Source: Daphnia carinata (Eukaryota; Arthropoda; Branchiopoda; Diplostraca; Daphniidae). Taken from it: a stretch of 64,000 nucleotides of DNA. Below, one piece after another: positions 41,680 to 54,657 of this stretch (positions are counted from its first letter, which is position 1; every line of letters begins with the position of its first letter). Below the pieces are notes generated by a model. That model made no database searches and was not told the origin of the DNA. It saw nothing but the letters and a program-made list of their open reading frames with translations. The position numbers were made by a program, and so were the translations under genes. Location of the stretch: NCBI RefSeq assembly GCF_022539665.2, contig NC_081339.1, positions 6,386,367-6,450,366 of the forward strand. The letters run 5' to 3'.

Positions 41680-44199
41680 CAAGCGTCTACTACACTCTAT
41701 CGACGGACATTGAACTAAAGACTAGATTGTTCCCCTTTCCGTATTCAGAGAGAAACCAAGGGAGGAGTGAACTTCCTATTGTCGAGTTAGAGAAATTTAA
41801 GAAAATTGTTTCGGTTTTTTTTTTCTTCCACCTTTTTTTTTATTAAATTCTTTTTATCCTTTCTAATAACTCAAAACGAACGAAACCGGTTTATGGAGAC
41901 TTGTGCGTATGCAGACAACCACGTGAGGTGAACTCATCAAAGAAATCGAAAGCAGTGAAAGTTCCTCCAGTTCAGTGAATCAATCTAAATCTTTGCTAGT
42001 GTTGAAAGTTGGTTTTTATTTGCATTTCGATTGCGTCCTTTTTTTTTTTTTGTTTCCGTTTCGTTTTCTGGATTTCCCCAGCTAAACCGGATTGTGTGTG
42101 CACTTAAAAGTTCACGTATCGCTAAGCAAAGGTGGGATTGCTTCGTAATCGTTTTTATTTTTCTAGATTCGTGATGATATCGAAATTGGATGCTGATTCG
42201 TGTTTCTGACATGTTACATCAATAGTATTCGGATTGCGGTAACAGATTGATATCATTACATTCATCAATGAGCAAAAGAGAAATTTTTCATTAATTATTT
42301 TTTGTTTGTTTTTTCTAGTCTTTGAATATGTGCAAGTCACACATGGGTGTGGGATTGACCAAACCCTTGATAAAAATGTAAGTAAAAAATAGAGAATATG
42401 ATCTGCTATCAACCGTTTACCTCAGCGCAATTCTAACCGTAAAGTAGTCCATTTTTTTAGGCATCTGCAAATCGTGATTAACCTCCGAGGAGGGGTGTGG
42501 GCCTATCATTTCACTTGTTGAAAGTCATCATCTGTCATGAGATTGAAACAAAGGTATAGGAAACTGAGCATGAAAAAGAGAGTTGATTGTGTAATTACAG
42601 TAACTTTCCTAATTTTCTTCCCTCTCCTATTCTACATAATTTAATCGTTAAAATATAGCGGGTTGTTGCATAAAATTTAGAAGAATGGAACCACGTAAAT
42701 TCTAATTATAGTCGTACGCTGTTTTATTTAAACACAAGTGTCTAGTTCAATTTTTCGCAAGTCTTTACCGCACGTTTCATACCGTAGTTGTAGAAGCTTT
42801 GAAGGAAACAAGTTATTATTCTTTTTTATTCTTCAGGTTTTATTGGATAATTTCAAACTGGTTTATTTCATTTCCTCTTCCCTGAAGAAATGTGGTAAAT
42901 ATTTGAATAGCCGTTCTTTTTTTTTTTATTTGAGTGGGTTACCTTGTCGTTCTATTTCCCCCCTTTTAATCTCGAATCTGAAACAATAATGCGGATACGT
43001 TGATTTGCCAAACAATTGGGGTCAATTCCTTTAGATTTTCTCCAGACATCCCTATCATATCTCGAGTAATAGGAAATGGAGAGAGTGTAGTTAAAAACTA
43101 TGGTAATTCCTTTGGGCCATATTTTCACTTTTCCCATCAGCCTCGTGAAAAAGTTCATTTTGTTTGTTCTCCAGGTAGTGATGAAGGAGGTGGAAACTTT
43201 CTAAGGCATATCCTGGAAGACGAACCCCAATGGCTATTACCATCTAAAGAGATGAGGTTGGATGCTGTATGCACCTTTATCAACAGTCACTGTACAACGA
43301 ATCAACTTCAGATGAGCATCGGATACCATTGAGTTTGAAACTGTTTCTGTTCCAGCGCATCTTATACTTGATTGGCTCACAATTATTCAAAATGGTGGAT
43401 TGCAGTGTGTGCGTTTCGTTACTCAAGCAAACTCGTTTGCTGTAGGTAAGACAAAAAAGTCCTTTTCTTTATCGTTTTCTTTTTAGAGAAAAAAAACTTG
43501 AATGCATTTCCAAAATCTGGCTGATCTCTTGGTTTCCTTCCAGGAGAAATGGAACATTTTAATGTGATTTCACTTTCATCTTCGCCAACTCGATCTCGCT
43601 TTGCCAACGCAATGCAGGTAAGCAATACCCACATTTTCTAAAAGTCCCATTTATTATTATTTTTTTTAAATCAGTCAACTCGTTTTGACTCACATTTTTT
43701 TTTTTTTTTTTGTTATGTTAGTCGACTGACTTGTTCAGTTCATATTTTGATTTATTGGTATGTTCTATGGCCGGTAGAAAGTTTTCGTTTTCACTTGAAA
43801 GCAAATCGTTATCAGGTTATTTTAGGATATATTTTCTCGATACTTTTTGCATAACATTTGATTTCGTTGAGCTTCTGCTAATGATTGAAAAGGGCATATA
43901 ACAGACGCGATAGAAACACTTTCTAAAAAAAAAAACACGGAAAGGCAAAAGAAAAAAAGAGAATTGAGTGAACACAAACTCGAAACTGTTTTGGATACAA
44001 AGCGAATAAATGGAAAGGATACATTTCCATTCAGCGTTTTAGGGTAGGAATTCAAAAAAACAAAAAAATAAATGGGTAGGGTCATATTTAAGGGAACCAA
44101 GCCCCTAAATAATGAGATATTGATTATATTGCGACACTTTTCAAAAATGCTAAATTTTCTTTCTTTTTTTGTCTGTTATCTTTTCCCTCCGGTTGTTGT
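41680..44199. other. Intergenic between two paralogues
   Basis: AT-rich with poly(T) runs. A plus-strand string of open segments at 43180-43620 has two splice-consistent junctions but no recognisable protein. Otherwise nothing is supported. Confidence 0.35.
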
Positions 44200-45388
44200 T
44201 TAAATTGCACATCTCTTGTTTTGACTTCTGTAGCTACCCTGGGAACAGCTAGGACGATCCCAAAGCGAAGCGATGGGCGTTTCGGTAGTCGGTGTAGGAG
44301 TTGTGGGACCAGTTGCGCCGGGTTTGCTGGTGACGCCAACCACCGGTGCGGGAGTGGTCACTTCGGGTTCGGGAGGGAAAGTGCATTTGACAGTGCCCGA
44401 GTTGTCACGCGTGATGATTTGACCTAGACTGCAAGGTCCTCGCTGACCCATGACGTGGCATTGAGCTGGAACTTTGACCGAATCGGGGCTCCAGTAAACG
44501 TGTTTGCCATCGGCCGTGCAGTTGGCGGGAAGGAGTTCGCAGGTTGGCGTTGAGTTGGTCATGACCAACCAATTGCCGGGCAAGCAAGGTCCGCGCACGT
44601 TTTGGCGATGGCATTCGCCGTTGTAGTAGACGAGTTGCCTCTCATCTTCGACGCAATCGCAAGATCCTTCGTTATTCTTACCGTCGTAGAGGATCTGATC
44701 CTTCTTCTTGCACGGGTTGAATGCAAAAGCGTTAGGTCCGAATGGCAGGCACTTGTTCAGAGGGGCGTAGAAGGTCTCTTCGGGCGATAGACAAGCTCGT
44801 GCGCTGTTGGGATCAATTGCTTGATGATTTCGTTATCGTTTTTGAATTTAAAATGGGGTGGTTCATTTACCCAGCTTTGTACATCATGCGAGCGATATCT
44901 TCCTGCAGTGTCTTTTGGAATTTTCTCTCGCCAGCCCGTTGATCAGCGTTGACTAGGCTGGAGTCGATCTCTCTCGAGAGCCTGGCCATCCTGGGCAGGA
45001 GCCTCATTTCCAAATTGAGCAAAGCGTACCTGATTTCGTAGTGATCGTTTTTCTCGATATCCGTATCCAATTGGCGTTCCATGCGGATGAGTTCGCCCGT
45101 CAGCATTTTGCGATCCTGTTCGGGGTTACCCGATCCGGCCTCCTCCTCGGATGAATCCACGGCGAATCCGCCGAACAAAGGCGATGTTCCAGCAGGTCTG
45201 CGATAATTTGAAATGTCAATCATTTTGAATTATTCTAAGAAAGAAGTTGCGTGTCCTTTTTTTTTTTTTTTTTTGATTAAGAAAAAAAATGTGTAAACGA
45301 AAACTGACTCTGGTCTGGAAGTGACGTGACTGATGAAGAGGAAGCTCAACACGACAAAGCAGAGCGTGAAATGTTTGAACGATTTCAT
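44200..45388 (-). CDS. Secreted Cys-rich protein (DUF4789-like)
   Basis: Exons 45309-45388, 44871-45197 and 44200-44803, 336 aa. Signal peptide (HFTLCFVVLSFLFISHVTS), then a helical segment (ELIRMERQLDTDIEKNDHYE) nearly identical to the paralogue at 40310. The Cys blocks are CLSPEETFYAPLNKC, DGKNNEGSCDCVEDERQLVY, GPCLPGNW, ANCTADGKHVYWS and GPCSLGQII. A Thr/Pro linker precedes the tail SCSQGSYRSQNKRCAI. Here exons 2 and 3 of the paralogue are fused: no intron lies between the CHRQN and GPC blocks. The signal peptide sits on its own short exon, as in the copy at 4242. Tandem duplication of this gene and the one at 40310 is likely. Confidence 0.82.
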
Positions 45389-48300
45389 GTCGCTGATATT
45401 TTTCTTTACGACTGTTTACTGTTCTCGATGGGCAATTAATGACATTCAACGGTGCAGCTGCCCATGTCTTTTATACTTTTACCGTGTTCGTACCCACTAG
45501 CCACCCACTTTGGAGAAGTAACAAGAAGCAAAAATCTAGATGTAAAAACGTAAAGGGAAAAGGAGGAATTCCGGCTGTTGTAGAAAGAAAAAGGTTAGTG
45601 AAATCCGTGTCGTGAAAGAAAGAGCGAGAGAGAGAGAGAGACTGGAGTTTTTGGATGTCGCCCTTTCTAATTATTTCGATCGCCGATAGCGTTGCCGTAG
45701 ACTAGCGCAACCGGTTCTTATTGCTGTCAGTCATTTGCTGTTTAGCCTATAACTCATCAGTAGAAACTGAAAGTAAGATACTAGTGAAAGTTTTGCATCC
45801 ACGTTATTATCGAACAAGAGGGAGGTGTTTCTTTTTTTTTTTTTTTGTTTTTTTTTTGTGCGCGTAAGAGTTGGATTATTACACGCCTGTAGAAGTTTTT
45901 TTCTTCTGACGGCGGGATGTTGTGAAATTCAATTTTCAATGCTATGAGGAAAAAGAAAGTGATTCTTGAACTTGGGAAGTGTTAGGGTATCGCATAACCA
46001 TAAGGGGATAATAGGCTGTGATGATCGTGTACGATTATTTTCACGAACTCCACGGCACATTTGCATGTTGGGCGTGGACGATGACTAAGATGAATTTGAA
46101 ATCATTACAAAATGAATTTGTTTTGTTTTTTTCTTCTTCTATACTTTCACGAACTCGCGGTCCTATCAGTTTTAATCGTCGTCATTAGGGGCAGTGAAGT
46201 ATGGTGTAAAACTTGATATGATTTGTTGATGTCGACGAAAGAAAAAGTTGTCTTTTCGCACACTTGTTTTTATATATCAGTGCCGTTAATTTTGTTGTAT
46301 CGCCGTCGTTACATCTGCATGCGACATGACAGCAAACGGCGCTCGTAAGACCGGAGGGTGGTAGTTTTCTGTTGCAGCCAATCATTTGCACGTTGGGTTC
46401 TCTGGGAAAGTTTATCAGAAAAACGAGTTTACCCGTCTCGCCCCCGTCATTTTGATGTCTCTTTTTTTATTCTCGTCTTCCTCATTTCCATCTCTACTCG
46501 CTTTGCATACAGGTATTTTGCATAAATTGTTGGCATACCGACAACATTTTCTCCAGGTGAATGTGACGACATTTTTCCTGTGTCTTGATTACCTGCACGA
46601 CTATCTCCCCGTCCATTACGTTTTGGAAGGAAATCTAGAAGCTACCTCTTTTGTTTGTTTTGTTTTTTACTTCCACGTTTTCGCTTTTAATCTCAACCGT
46701 GCGTGGTAATGTTTTTTAAAGGTGAAATTAAAGAGAAAAAAAAAAAAACGAAATTCAAATTGGAGCGTAGTTGGGAAAGTGGTTTTGGAGTAAACAGCGA
46801 ACACGATTAGAAGCTGTTGAATTTCTGTTCTTATTGATCCTTGTCCAGGAGATAACAACACCTGTGCAAGGGATTGGTGTTGTTTTGTGTGTATAATCAG
46901 GTGTGATAATGGTAGAAAGGCGTAGCTCATTGTGAAGATTAGGCCTGAAGGCAGGGCGTTTGCTACTTGCTAAGTCTTTCAGCGCATTCGCTGATGTTAA
47001 GAGTCTGAAACAATGTGCCAATGAGTTTATCACCTGATGAATTAGAGAACGGTGCTGACAGTTTTGGACATTTTCTTTTGTATTTCTAGATACTTAAACT
47101 GGTTTGATGACATTCTTATTTCTCCCGTGATTTCTGACGGTTGAAAATGTCATTTGTAGATACCCGTGTGGTTATTGATGTTTGAAAATCTCATTGTTTA
47201 ATTACTGGTTGGCCAAATTGTGTGTTATGAGTACATCCTGCAGTCGCGTACCAAACTGGACCCGACACCTGAAATTTCTATCGCGTGTACAGTTTAGATT
47301 CCCGAAATGCCGTAGCATTTTATTGGACGAACAAAAAACGGGAGATGTGTGACCAAATCGAGAACTAGAGTAAAACTACTTTTACCTTGGCGCTACCACC
47401 TCATCGACTATTTTGTAAGACGTATTGCGTATGCCAGTCGTTAGCCAGAATTCTCGTGCTGTGATTTACGATTAGATTTATGTAAATTACGATGAATGAT
47501 CGATTTCTTTTTTTTTTTCCACTATATTTTATTTGTTTTTTCTTGTTCGAATTGTTTTCGTTTTGAACCACAGCCATTTTCAAACACATCTGTCTTATTT
47601 CGCAGGTTTAGCATTCGAATGTCGTCCAGGACAGAGTCATCGTAAGTTTTATTTGTAGGTGTTAAATTATCCATCAATCAGACTGATTAATCTCTTTTGA
47701 ATTATTATTTTTAGGCGTGCCAGAAGAATGAACAATATTATGAGACCAGATGCATTGACATCAGAAATAATGCGATGTAAATGCTTCGAAACTATCAAGA
47801 GTTTTATTTTAAATTGGTATGACAGTAATGAGATAATGCAATTTGTGCTAGTACACTTGTTAACTTTTATAGGTTGTCTAAAACCAGACCAATAAGGTTG
47901 AGGTGCTACTTCATGCAGCTGCGGATGATGGAGTAGGGAAAAGAAGCGGATACCGCTGATGCGCAGCCGATATGGAACCCCTACAGACCAAGGGTAGATT
48001 GTTCCACTCGAAGGACTGGCTATCCATCTGGTATGTAACCTTTTTCTATTAATCTCGCTTCATCACGTCTGATTAGACGCATGTTCGTTGCAGTACGAGA
48101 GGTAATTAGGGGAATTTGCTGCCTTGTCTGTGCTTCCATCTATCGGTCACTTTTGTATTTACATTTCTCTTTCAAGATATGCCCACCAGGCTGGCGCTCA
48201 TTCGAAAAATAAGAACAAAGGTTTTCGTTCTCCCCAATAGATGGCGTAGCAGTCGTGATTATGTATCAACCGCCATTAAAGTCCAAATATCCTTATAAGG

Positions 48301-49018
48301 TGCTACTCATCCCGAACTTGACATGCAATCCGCATTTCCCTACAAAACTTGTTTATTACAACCTTGTTTAGGACTATTTAGGAAAGGTTTCTTAGACTGT
48401 CATGCGACCAAACGAAGAGCGATTGCAAACAAAGCGTAAAAATTCAGGTTTGAGGACCCTGGTATCTTCGCACAAATCTCATTCATTTAAATAGCAATCT
48501 CTTTTTTTTTTTTACCAAGTGATGCAAAAATTCAGAGACGAAAAAAAATCCGCCAGTCAAGTTGAACGATTCTAGGAAACATTTCTGGGCATTTTATACT
48601 CTGCACATTCGACCACGATAATCGAACTCAAAAACCTTGTCGTAGAACGTACATTCCGGCATGCGATTAATGTAGCAGGCAACTGGTTTCGTTGAAGTCC
48701 GAGCAACTATAAAAAAAAATGTCCGTCCATACCGTTATTCCTTTTTTGCTGACCTTAATCATGAAGGTTAATCGTGATCCGTCATTGAATTGTACGCCGT
48801 TCACCTTCACACTTCGGTTGACACGAACATGGATGGAAATAGTGGGACGATAACGATAACCCTATCTCAATTCAAAGATCACGTTCATAAAAGTAAATAG
48901 ACAGAAATGCATAAATGTCACGAGTTTCATGTCTGCCCTTCAATGCCAACTATTTAATTATCGAGTAATTACGTGATTTTGCCAAGGTTCCGTGAATGAC
49001 AAGGATACGATCAGTGAG
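45389..49018. other. Gene-poor stretch
   Basis: It includes a TATA-like GTATAAAA (minus, 45469-45476) for the upstream gene, a GA microsatellite near 45635, several T-runs and unsupported ORFs. Two short splice-consistent segments at 47600-47790 and a possible small minus-strand secreted gene at 48590-48930 were noted but are not convincing. Confidence 0.35.
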
Positions 49019-49025
49019 TATAAAT
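49019..49025 (+). promoter_or_regulatory. TATA box of the cuticle protein gene
   Basis: TATAAAT 81 bp before the first ATG at 49100, with an initiator-like CAGTTCACTC about 30 bp downstream. Confidence 0.55.
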
Positions 49026-49099
49026 TCAAAAGCTGGCTACTCTAAAATTCAGTTCACTCTGCGCTCTTGTGTCTTCAAGCAATTATTCAGCGAACCGAC

Positions 49100-49796
49100 A
49101 TGCAAACCTCTGTAAGTTTAAAGTACGTTACAAATTGAAATCATTTATCTTTCTAATTTCATGAAATGTTATCCCAAGGTGGCCCTTGTCGTTTTGATGG
49201 CGTGCATTGTCTCTGCCCAGTTCCCGACCGGTTGGAACTACAACCCTTATCTCTACTACCCCTACACCGCACAACAGCCACCTGTTCAAGAAACACCGGA
49301 AGTGGCTGCTGCCCGCTCTGCCCATTTAGCGATTCACGCACTAGCCAAATCCCATGCTGTCAAGCCTACACCAGTTACGGCACACTCGGCTGCCGTATCA
49401 ACTACCCCTCATGTATGGGCCGCTAAACCGGGACATCAAGGAGCCTCTTACGCAACTGCATCAAGTTCAGTTGTTACGAATTCAGGTGTACCACAACAAG
49501 TTCAAGAAACGGCCGAGGTAGCTGCCGCTCGCCGTGCTCACATGGCCGCTCACGCCCTTGCAGCCGGGAGGGTTGTGACCGTAGTCCCCGCCCAGCCGTC
49601 TTCGACGGCCTTTGCGAGCCAACAACTTGGCAATTCTATTGCGTCTAACACGAACGCATTCGTTTCGAGCCTTCCTTCTTTCCTGCCGGCGGTGACTTGG
49701 GGTCCGCCTCAGCCCGTTCAAGACACTCCCGAAGTTCAGGCTGCTAAACTGGCGTTCTTCCGCGCTTATCGAGAGGCGTTAGCTCGCTTTGGTTAA
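49100..49796 (+). CDS. Cuticle protein with DTPEV-type repeats (Cuticle_3-like)
   Basis: Two exons (49100-49111, 49179-49796), 209 aa. A four-codon first exon and the next exon together form the signal peptide (TSVALVVLMACIVSA), the usual split in arthropod cuticle genes. The mature protein is Ala/Pro/Val-rich and has three copies of a motif: VQETPEVAAARSAHLAIHAL, VQETAEVAAARRAHMAAHAL and VQDTPEVQAAKLAFFRAY. This motif is known from pupal cuticle C1-type proteins (Cuticle_3). A structural role in the exoskeleton is expected. There is no RR chitin-binding consensus. Confidence 0.85.
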
Positions 49797-50878
49797 CACT
49801 CACCTCTATCAGTTATTCGTTTTCTGTAGACTAAACCCCCTAACCAATTTGATTAACCGTTAATATTCTCATTTAAGTACTAATATGGACATTCAACGGA
49901 ATACTTCTCTCTTTTCTGTACACATCTAGACTTTTTGTATAGTTGGAATTCCTTGTTTAGAAAAATGTCCTCTTGAAAGACATGAATTTTTCGTTAACGA
50001 AGGCTTCGAAATAAAGCGTCTTTTGCTGGCTGAAACAAGGAGCTACTACTTGTTAATAGACAAATGCTAAGTCGTAATTAGTTGTGGACTTAATTAGCGA
50101 TTTAGCTCGTGTCTGCGACCAGTTCTGTCACTAAATATTTGCAATTGCAAGGCTATCTAACTTCATTTTCACGTTCTGCGGGACAGTAGATTGATGTCCC
50201 ATAAACCTGTTAGCAATTTTTACTTGGTTTATGTAGATTGGGTTGTGTTCGCTTATGATATAGCCGTTATTGAAAGATGTCAGATAATGAACGCCTTTGC
50301 TGATTTCTGAAACTGCGTCTTGCCCTTAGAACACAGTCGGGAAGTGATGGCTGCCACTACTAAAAATGGACCGGGCTTACAACGCTGCAGCTGCGGTCAA
50401 CGGGAGGCATGGCTCACCTGCCTTTTTGATATGTTAATAAGCAGAAGATAACCTGCAATAGATGCGGGAAGATCCCGAAGTTGGCGGCTGATCGTCAAGA
50501 CGCATTTTGCGGCTAACAACTCAGGTCAGAGGTACGCAATTAGTCAGTGTTGAGCCACTACCTGCGTAGGTATATCAACTAGGTCGTGACCAGAGACACA
50601 CCTGAAGTGCACGCTGCTAAATTAGCGTTCTTTCCCGCTTTTGAATGAAGCGGCCAATCGCTCTGGTTGTTCCCTGGACCACGGCTGCTATAACAAAAAT
50701 GCTCATCCATTTAACTTTGTTTTAAATGAATTTTAAATTTTAATCGTTCGCTGTTGTACAGCTGCGTCTCCTAAATTCTATGGTTGCAGTTTCCCAACTA
50801 GCTCTCATTTACGAATAGATCAGCTTACGTCTACACAAAGAATTCGTGCTTGGGTCTGATATTTCATTAAAATTTATT
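49797..50878. other. Flank with relics of the cuticle gene
   Basis: Apart from the relic listed separately at 50585-50680 (and a hint at 50335-50420) nothing gene-like was seen. Confidence 0.4.
50585..50680 (+). pseudogene. Decayed copy of the cuticle protein's last repeat
   Basis: Translation reads RDTPEVHAAKLAFFPAFE, then a stop, and aligns at DNA level with the end of the gene at 49100-49796 (DTPEVQAAKLAFFRAY...). A weaker match to an earlier repeat lies at 50335-50420. The order is kept, so a second, now dead, tandem copy of the gene is indicated. Confidence 0.7.
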
Positions 50879-50962
50879 AACCGTGGCGGGACTCGAACCC
50901 GCAATTTTCGGATGACTGTTCATCTTAGAAGTCCGACGCCTTATCCATTAGGCCACACGGTC
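50879..50962 (-). tRNA. tRNA-Arg (TCT) with a 12-nt intron
   Basis: The acceptor stem is GACCGTG/CACGGTT and the T arm GCGGGTTCGAGTCCCGC is perfect. The anticodon stem is TCGGA/TCCGA around CTTCTA; the extra 12 nt (AGATGAACAGTC) sit at the canonical 37/38 intron position. Anticodon TCT. A TTTT terminator follows within 7-10 nt, so it is probably active, unlike the Cys copies at the other end of the window. Confidence 0.92.
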
Positions 50963-52178
50963 ATGTTAGTGCACACACAGGTAGTTCATCTGATGAGCAG
51001 TACTCTGATTCATGATCTGAAGTTTATTCCTTTATTAGGGTTCTAAATCTTAATATAAATATAATATAATAAACATAACATAAATCTTAAATTCACTACT
51101 AACCAAACTTTATGCACTATTTCTTAAACTAAAGAGTTAATTAGGTTTTGATCATGTTTGTGTGCAGCAAGGTCTGAAATTTCGCCTGAGGATATAGCGT
51201 GGAAAAGCTAAGGACTAGAAGGCTGGGACATCTAATAGCTTACCATTCCCCTTAAAAATTGCATTATGTGATGGGCTGGACATGATTTTTGTCCCCTCAA
51301 AAATTTGATCATTCAGTTGGACACGTTCGACGTGCAAGGTCGTTAGCCTCGTGTGTTCATTCCCTTTTATGGTGTTCATTCCCTTTTATGGTGTTCATTC
51401 CATTTTTGAGGCGATGTCAACCCAAAACCAAAATGACAGGTAACCACGCCCTAGCTAAGCTTAGAAACAAAAAGAATTGATAAAAATAAGGAGTGGAAGG
51501 GATGTTCTTTTGGAATTGGCATGAAACCTTAAATATCATTCTTCCGTTATGGTTGAAAAATGTGGCGTTACACCTTTACGGTTGTGCTGTTAAACGTGAC
51601 CGTTTGATTACCTGTTTTTTCACTTTTACCAAAATGTCTTTTGGCTTATTGCATCAGGAGGGGGTACCTCCTGGATTGCACTCGTTCACGCTGCTGACCA
51701 AAGTGAACACAAATCAGGTTCGAAACCTTTGCCTTAAATGATCAGTTAACTGTACAGTGCGTGTTATAGCGTTTGTCTTCACAAGAAAAGATACGAATGT
51801 AAACTTGGAATTTCAATTTATTGTCACACGAGAGGGCCTGAAACTTAAGAATTACACAAATTATCATCATTCTATTGAATAAGGTTGGGGCAGAGGTATT
51901 ATTGGTTTAGAAGGGGTTCTAATTGGTATTATGCTGTAGGATTACAGGTAGTTACTCTACGTTTTCATGAGTTAAAGGGATTACACAAATAAATAAATGT
52001 TTTTTAAAAAATAATTTAGGCGAAAATGTGGCACGTAAAACCCCGTTTTGCTGCACGAACGTTTAAAAACTCATGCAACATGTCGTAAACGCTCATTTGC
52101 AAGTGTACAATTTATCAACAATGTGCGAAATAAATAGCATCGTGAGCTCGATAAACCTGTGTCAACGTGACGTGCAAA
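50963..52178. other. Intergenic stretch with a small tandem repeat
   Basis: No gene supported. At 51355-51405 the word GTGTTCATTCCCTTTTATG is repeated about three times with slight change. Confidence 0.4.
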
Positions 52179-52923
52179 TTACGGGCAAAAATTGTAGGAA
52201 AACGGACTGGGCACACATCCTGTAAGGAAGAAAGTGGCTGTCGTTGTGGTTGTCCTTGTCCTTGTTGTTGTGGTCGTCAATGTATCGGTGACGTACGTCG
52301 TCTGTCGTCTTCTCCCAAACATCCGCCTGGCCAAATTATCCAGTTCACCAAAGAAAATCGGTTTGAAATCGTTTTCTTGTATCGATGGCTCGATGGAATA
52401 AGACGCCATCGAACTGATGGGAGCCGAAGAACGGAACAGATCCATCGTTGATCCTGAGTACGGATATCCTTCTGCTGGAATGGTCGTTTCCACTCTGTTG
52501 ATTTTCAAAAGGCACTTAATTATCAGTGGTAAACGTGCGATGCATTTAAGCATTTACGGGAGCGTTTCAGATGGCTGGCTAAAGTATTGCGATAAGTGCT
52601 GGTCGAAATGTTCGTCCATGGCCAAGTAAACTGGAACATCGATCCAGTACTGCCGACGTCGACGACATGTTGTGAGTATCTCCGATTCGGACGTGATGAA
52701 CGACGCGCAATACGTTGATTTCGTCTTTACCGTCGTTTCAGTAATTGTTCTAATCGATGTTTTCGTTTTTGTTACCTGTAATTATGCAAAAATATGTCCA
52801 ACTTTAATTTTTGAAACATTGTTTCATCAATAGGCTTACCAGGGGTTTGCGCCTTCGTTGGCCACTTGTCGTGGCCGCGAATAAGAGCAGCAATGAAACA
52901 GTGAACAAGACGTGGCTTCTCAT
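52179..52923 (-). CDS. Secreted Thr-rich protein with CRRRRQ and C-terminal Cys tail, copy 1
   Basis: Exons 52840-52923, 52558-52775 and 52179-52494, 205 aa. The signal peptide is LFTVSLLLLFAATTSG. A Thr-rich segment (TKTSIRTITETTVKTKSTYC) leads to TCRRRRQYWIDVPVYLA. Exon 3 has a polar middle part, then a second Thr run (TLTTTTTRTRTTTTTATFF) and the tail GCVPSPFSYNFCP. The four cysteines are in conserved places shared with the copies at 53871 and 59419. The Thr runs would carry mucin-type O-glycans. An extracellular, possibly cuticular or adhesive, role is inferred. The family is not recognised. Confidence 0.8.
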
Positions 52924-53870
52924 CGTTGAAGTTGTGGGCTGCTCCCGGAGATCCGCACGGGCAGGAAGCTGTTGGCAGTCTGTTCTTGCAATGACACCTT
53001 AGCGTTCAGTTTTATAGAAATGCGTCGAGCCCCTTTGAACGCACAGGTAAGCAGATGTATTTCATCAAAACGTTTCTTTCTCTCGAATCTCTTGTTTCTG
53101 ATTTGCGTTTCGTTTTTTTTTCCGGTTTTCCTATTTTTCTGCGCGTTAAATCATCAGAGCACATCACGAGTGATATGTTGCGAAAGACCTACAAGGTGAT
53201 TCCATTTGCGGCCCGTCTGCCCAGTGCGTCAATCTTGTCGGGGGTTGACCTTTGGAGAAGTTGAATGCTCTGATTTAAACATCAGATAAAATTGCCGTCA
53301 AGCACGGCTCCACTAATCAAGTGTTATTTCGTATTCACAGTTTGAAACGTTCGTGAGAGACGCCGTGACGTTACCTGCCGACATTTCATTTGCACTTTGG
53401 AAAACAAATTGCGAAAACAGAAATATTCTTCTCGACTCAACTCTTCGCTCCAATCAAATGACAGGTACGTGAGTTAACGGTTGTATGTCACTCTTTAACG
53501 ATCGGTATGTTTATCGTGTCAAGGCGTATCCCTTTACGTGCTAGTCTTGACAAACCGCTAGGTATATCGTGCACGTTATCAGTGTGGTAACAGGATGAAT
53601 CTTAAGGCATACAACTGTCACCATCAACCGAATCGTATCAAAAGAATGAAAACGGAAACAGACTGTATTGTTTCGTCATAAAGCTCTTCTGCCTGTCGAG
53701 CGATGTTGACAGTTGATTTGCATAACGTATTCAAATTGCGGAGAAAGAAATAGACAATGTATTTTTTTTCGCATTGAAAGCGAATGACAAGTCATTGTAT
53801 AAACAAAAGCGGATAAATAATTTCATAATTTACGTTGGACATTGTAAGGTAACAGTTAACAAGAACATCG
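52924..53870. other. Intergenic between copies 1 and 2
   Basis: A set of short plus-strand open segments at 53023-53463 has plausible splice sites but no consistent phase, so no gene is called. Confidence 0.35.
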
Positions 53871-54657
53871 TTACGGACAGATGTCGTAATACAGAGGCTT
53901 GGGCGTGCAACCAGATATCCCGAGCGTGTGGGTCTTTGTAGACATTTCCGTTTCTGTTATTAATTTCGTTCTGGTGAACGTGATTGTTGTCTTCTTACTC
54001 GTTTTGCGGTTTCCTCCTCTTCTGTACCCACCCATAGAAAATGCGTCTCCATGCTTGAAGTAGATTTTAGGTCTAAAATCGGTGCTGGACATCCATAAAG
54101 ATGACTGGGGCAAGTAAGGCAAGTGGAATTCAGCGGACGATTCGTACTCATCGTCGTTTCCGGGAAATGGATCATTTCTGAAATCCAGTGATGGCGCTGC
54201 AGTCGTTTCCAGCCTATTGGCAAAAAATGACGGAAATGCAAACGATACAAGGGCATATTCAAATATCCTAATGGCTTACTGGAAAACGTTGGTCGGTTGG
54301 ATGACGAATTGCGAACAATAGCCGTCGAATTGAAGGTACGGTTCGAAAAACATTGGCTCTTCGATCCAAAACTGTCGACGTCGACGACATGGCGTAGGGC
54401 CTACGCCTCCCTCTGAGAGCAGCGTTAAGCAGACCGTACTTGTCGACTTCGTGTACGTGGTTGTCTCTCTCGTCGTACTTACTTTTACCACCTGTTTATC
54501 CCAAAATTCAAATCACATATATCCCCAATGTGAAATTAACACGAAATTAAGGATTAGAAACGAAATTTACCGTATGTTTGTCGCCCCTGATAAGTACAGA
54601 GAATGCCAGCAATAAAACAAGCGTCCAGTAAAAGCAAATAGACTTTGTTTGCCGCAT
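53871..54657 (-). CDS. Secreted Thr-rich protein with CRRRRQ and C-terminal Cys tail, copy 2
   Basis: Exons 54571-54657, 54280-54491 and 53871-54213, 213 aa. Signal peptide YWTLVLLLAFSVLIRG; Thr segment TTRETTTYTKSTSTVCLTLL; then PCRRRRQFWIEEPMFFEP. Exon 3 has an acidic start (NDPFPGNDDEYE), later TITFTRTKLITETEMSTKT and the tail GCTPKPLYYDICP. Intron positions and phases are identical to copies 1 and 3. It is closer to copy 3, sharing TFTRTK and EMSTKT. Confidence 0.82.

Noticed and set aside
43000-43634. Plus-strand segments (SPGSDEGGGNFLRHILEDE, SLSSSPTRSRFANAMQ) with two good splice junctions
   Set aside because: A stop interrupts the chain near 43330 and no recognisable protein or start exon results; kept only as a note.
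47600-47800. Two short open segments (AFECRPGQSH, QKNEQYYETRC) resembling the Cys blocks of the DUF4789-like genes
   Set aside because: The frames that look alike do not join in phase across the intron; the phase-correct reading does not resemble anything.
48590-48930. Possible minus-strand small secreted gene with signal-like KLVTFMHFCLFTFMNVIF
   Set aside because: An in-frame TAG sits just after the signal and no intron of workable size removes it; the exon 3 phase is also ambiguous.
53023-53463. Plus-strand segments including SEHITSDMLRKTYK and FETFVRDAVTLPADISFALW
   Set aside because: Splice sites exist, but the phases lead to early stops; no family recognised.
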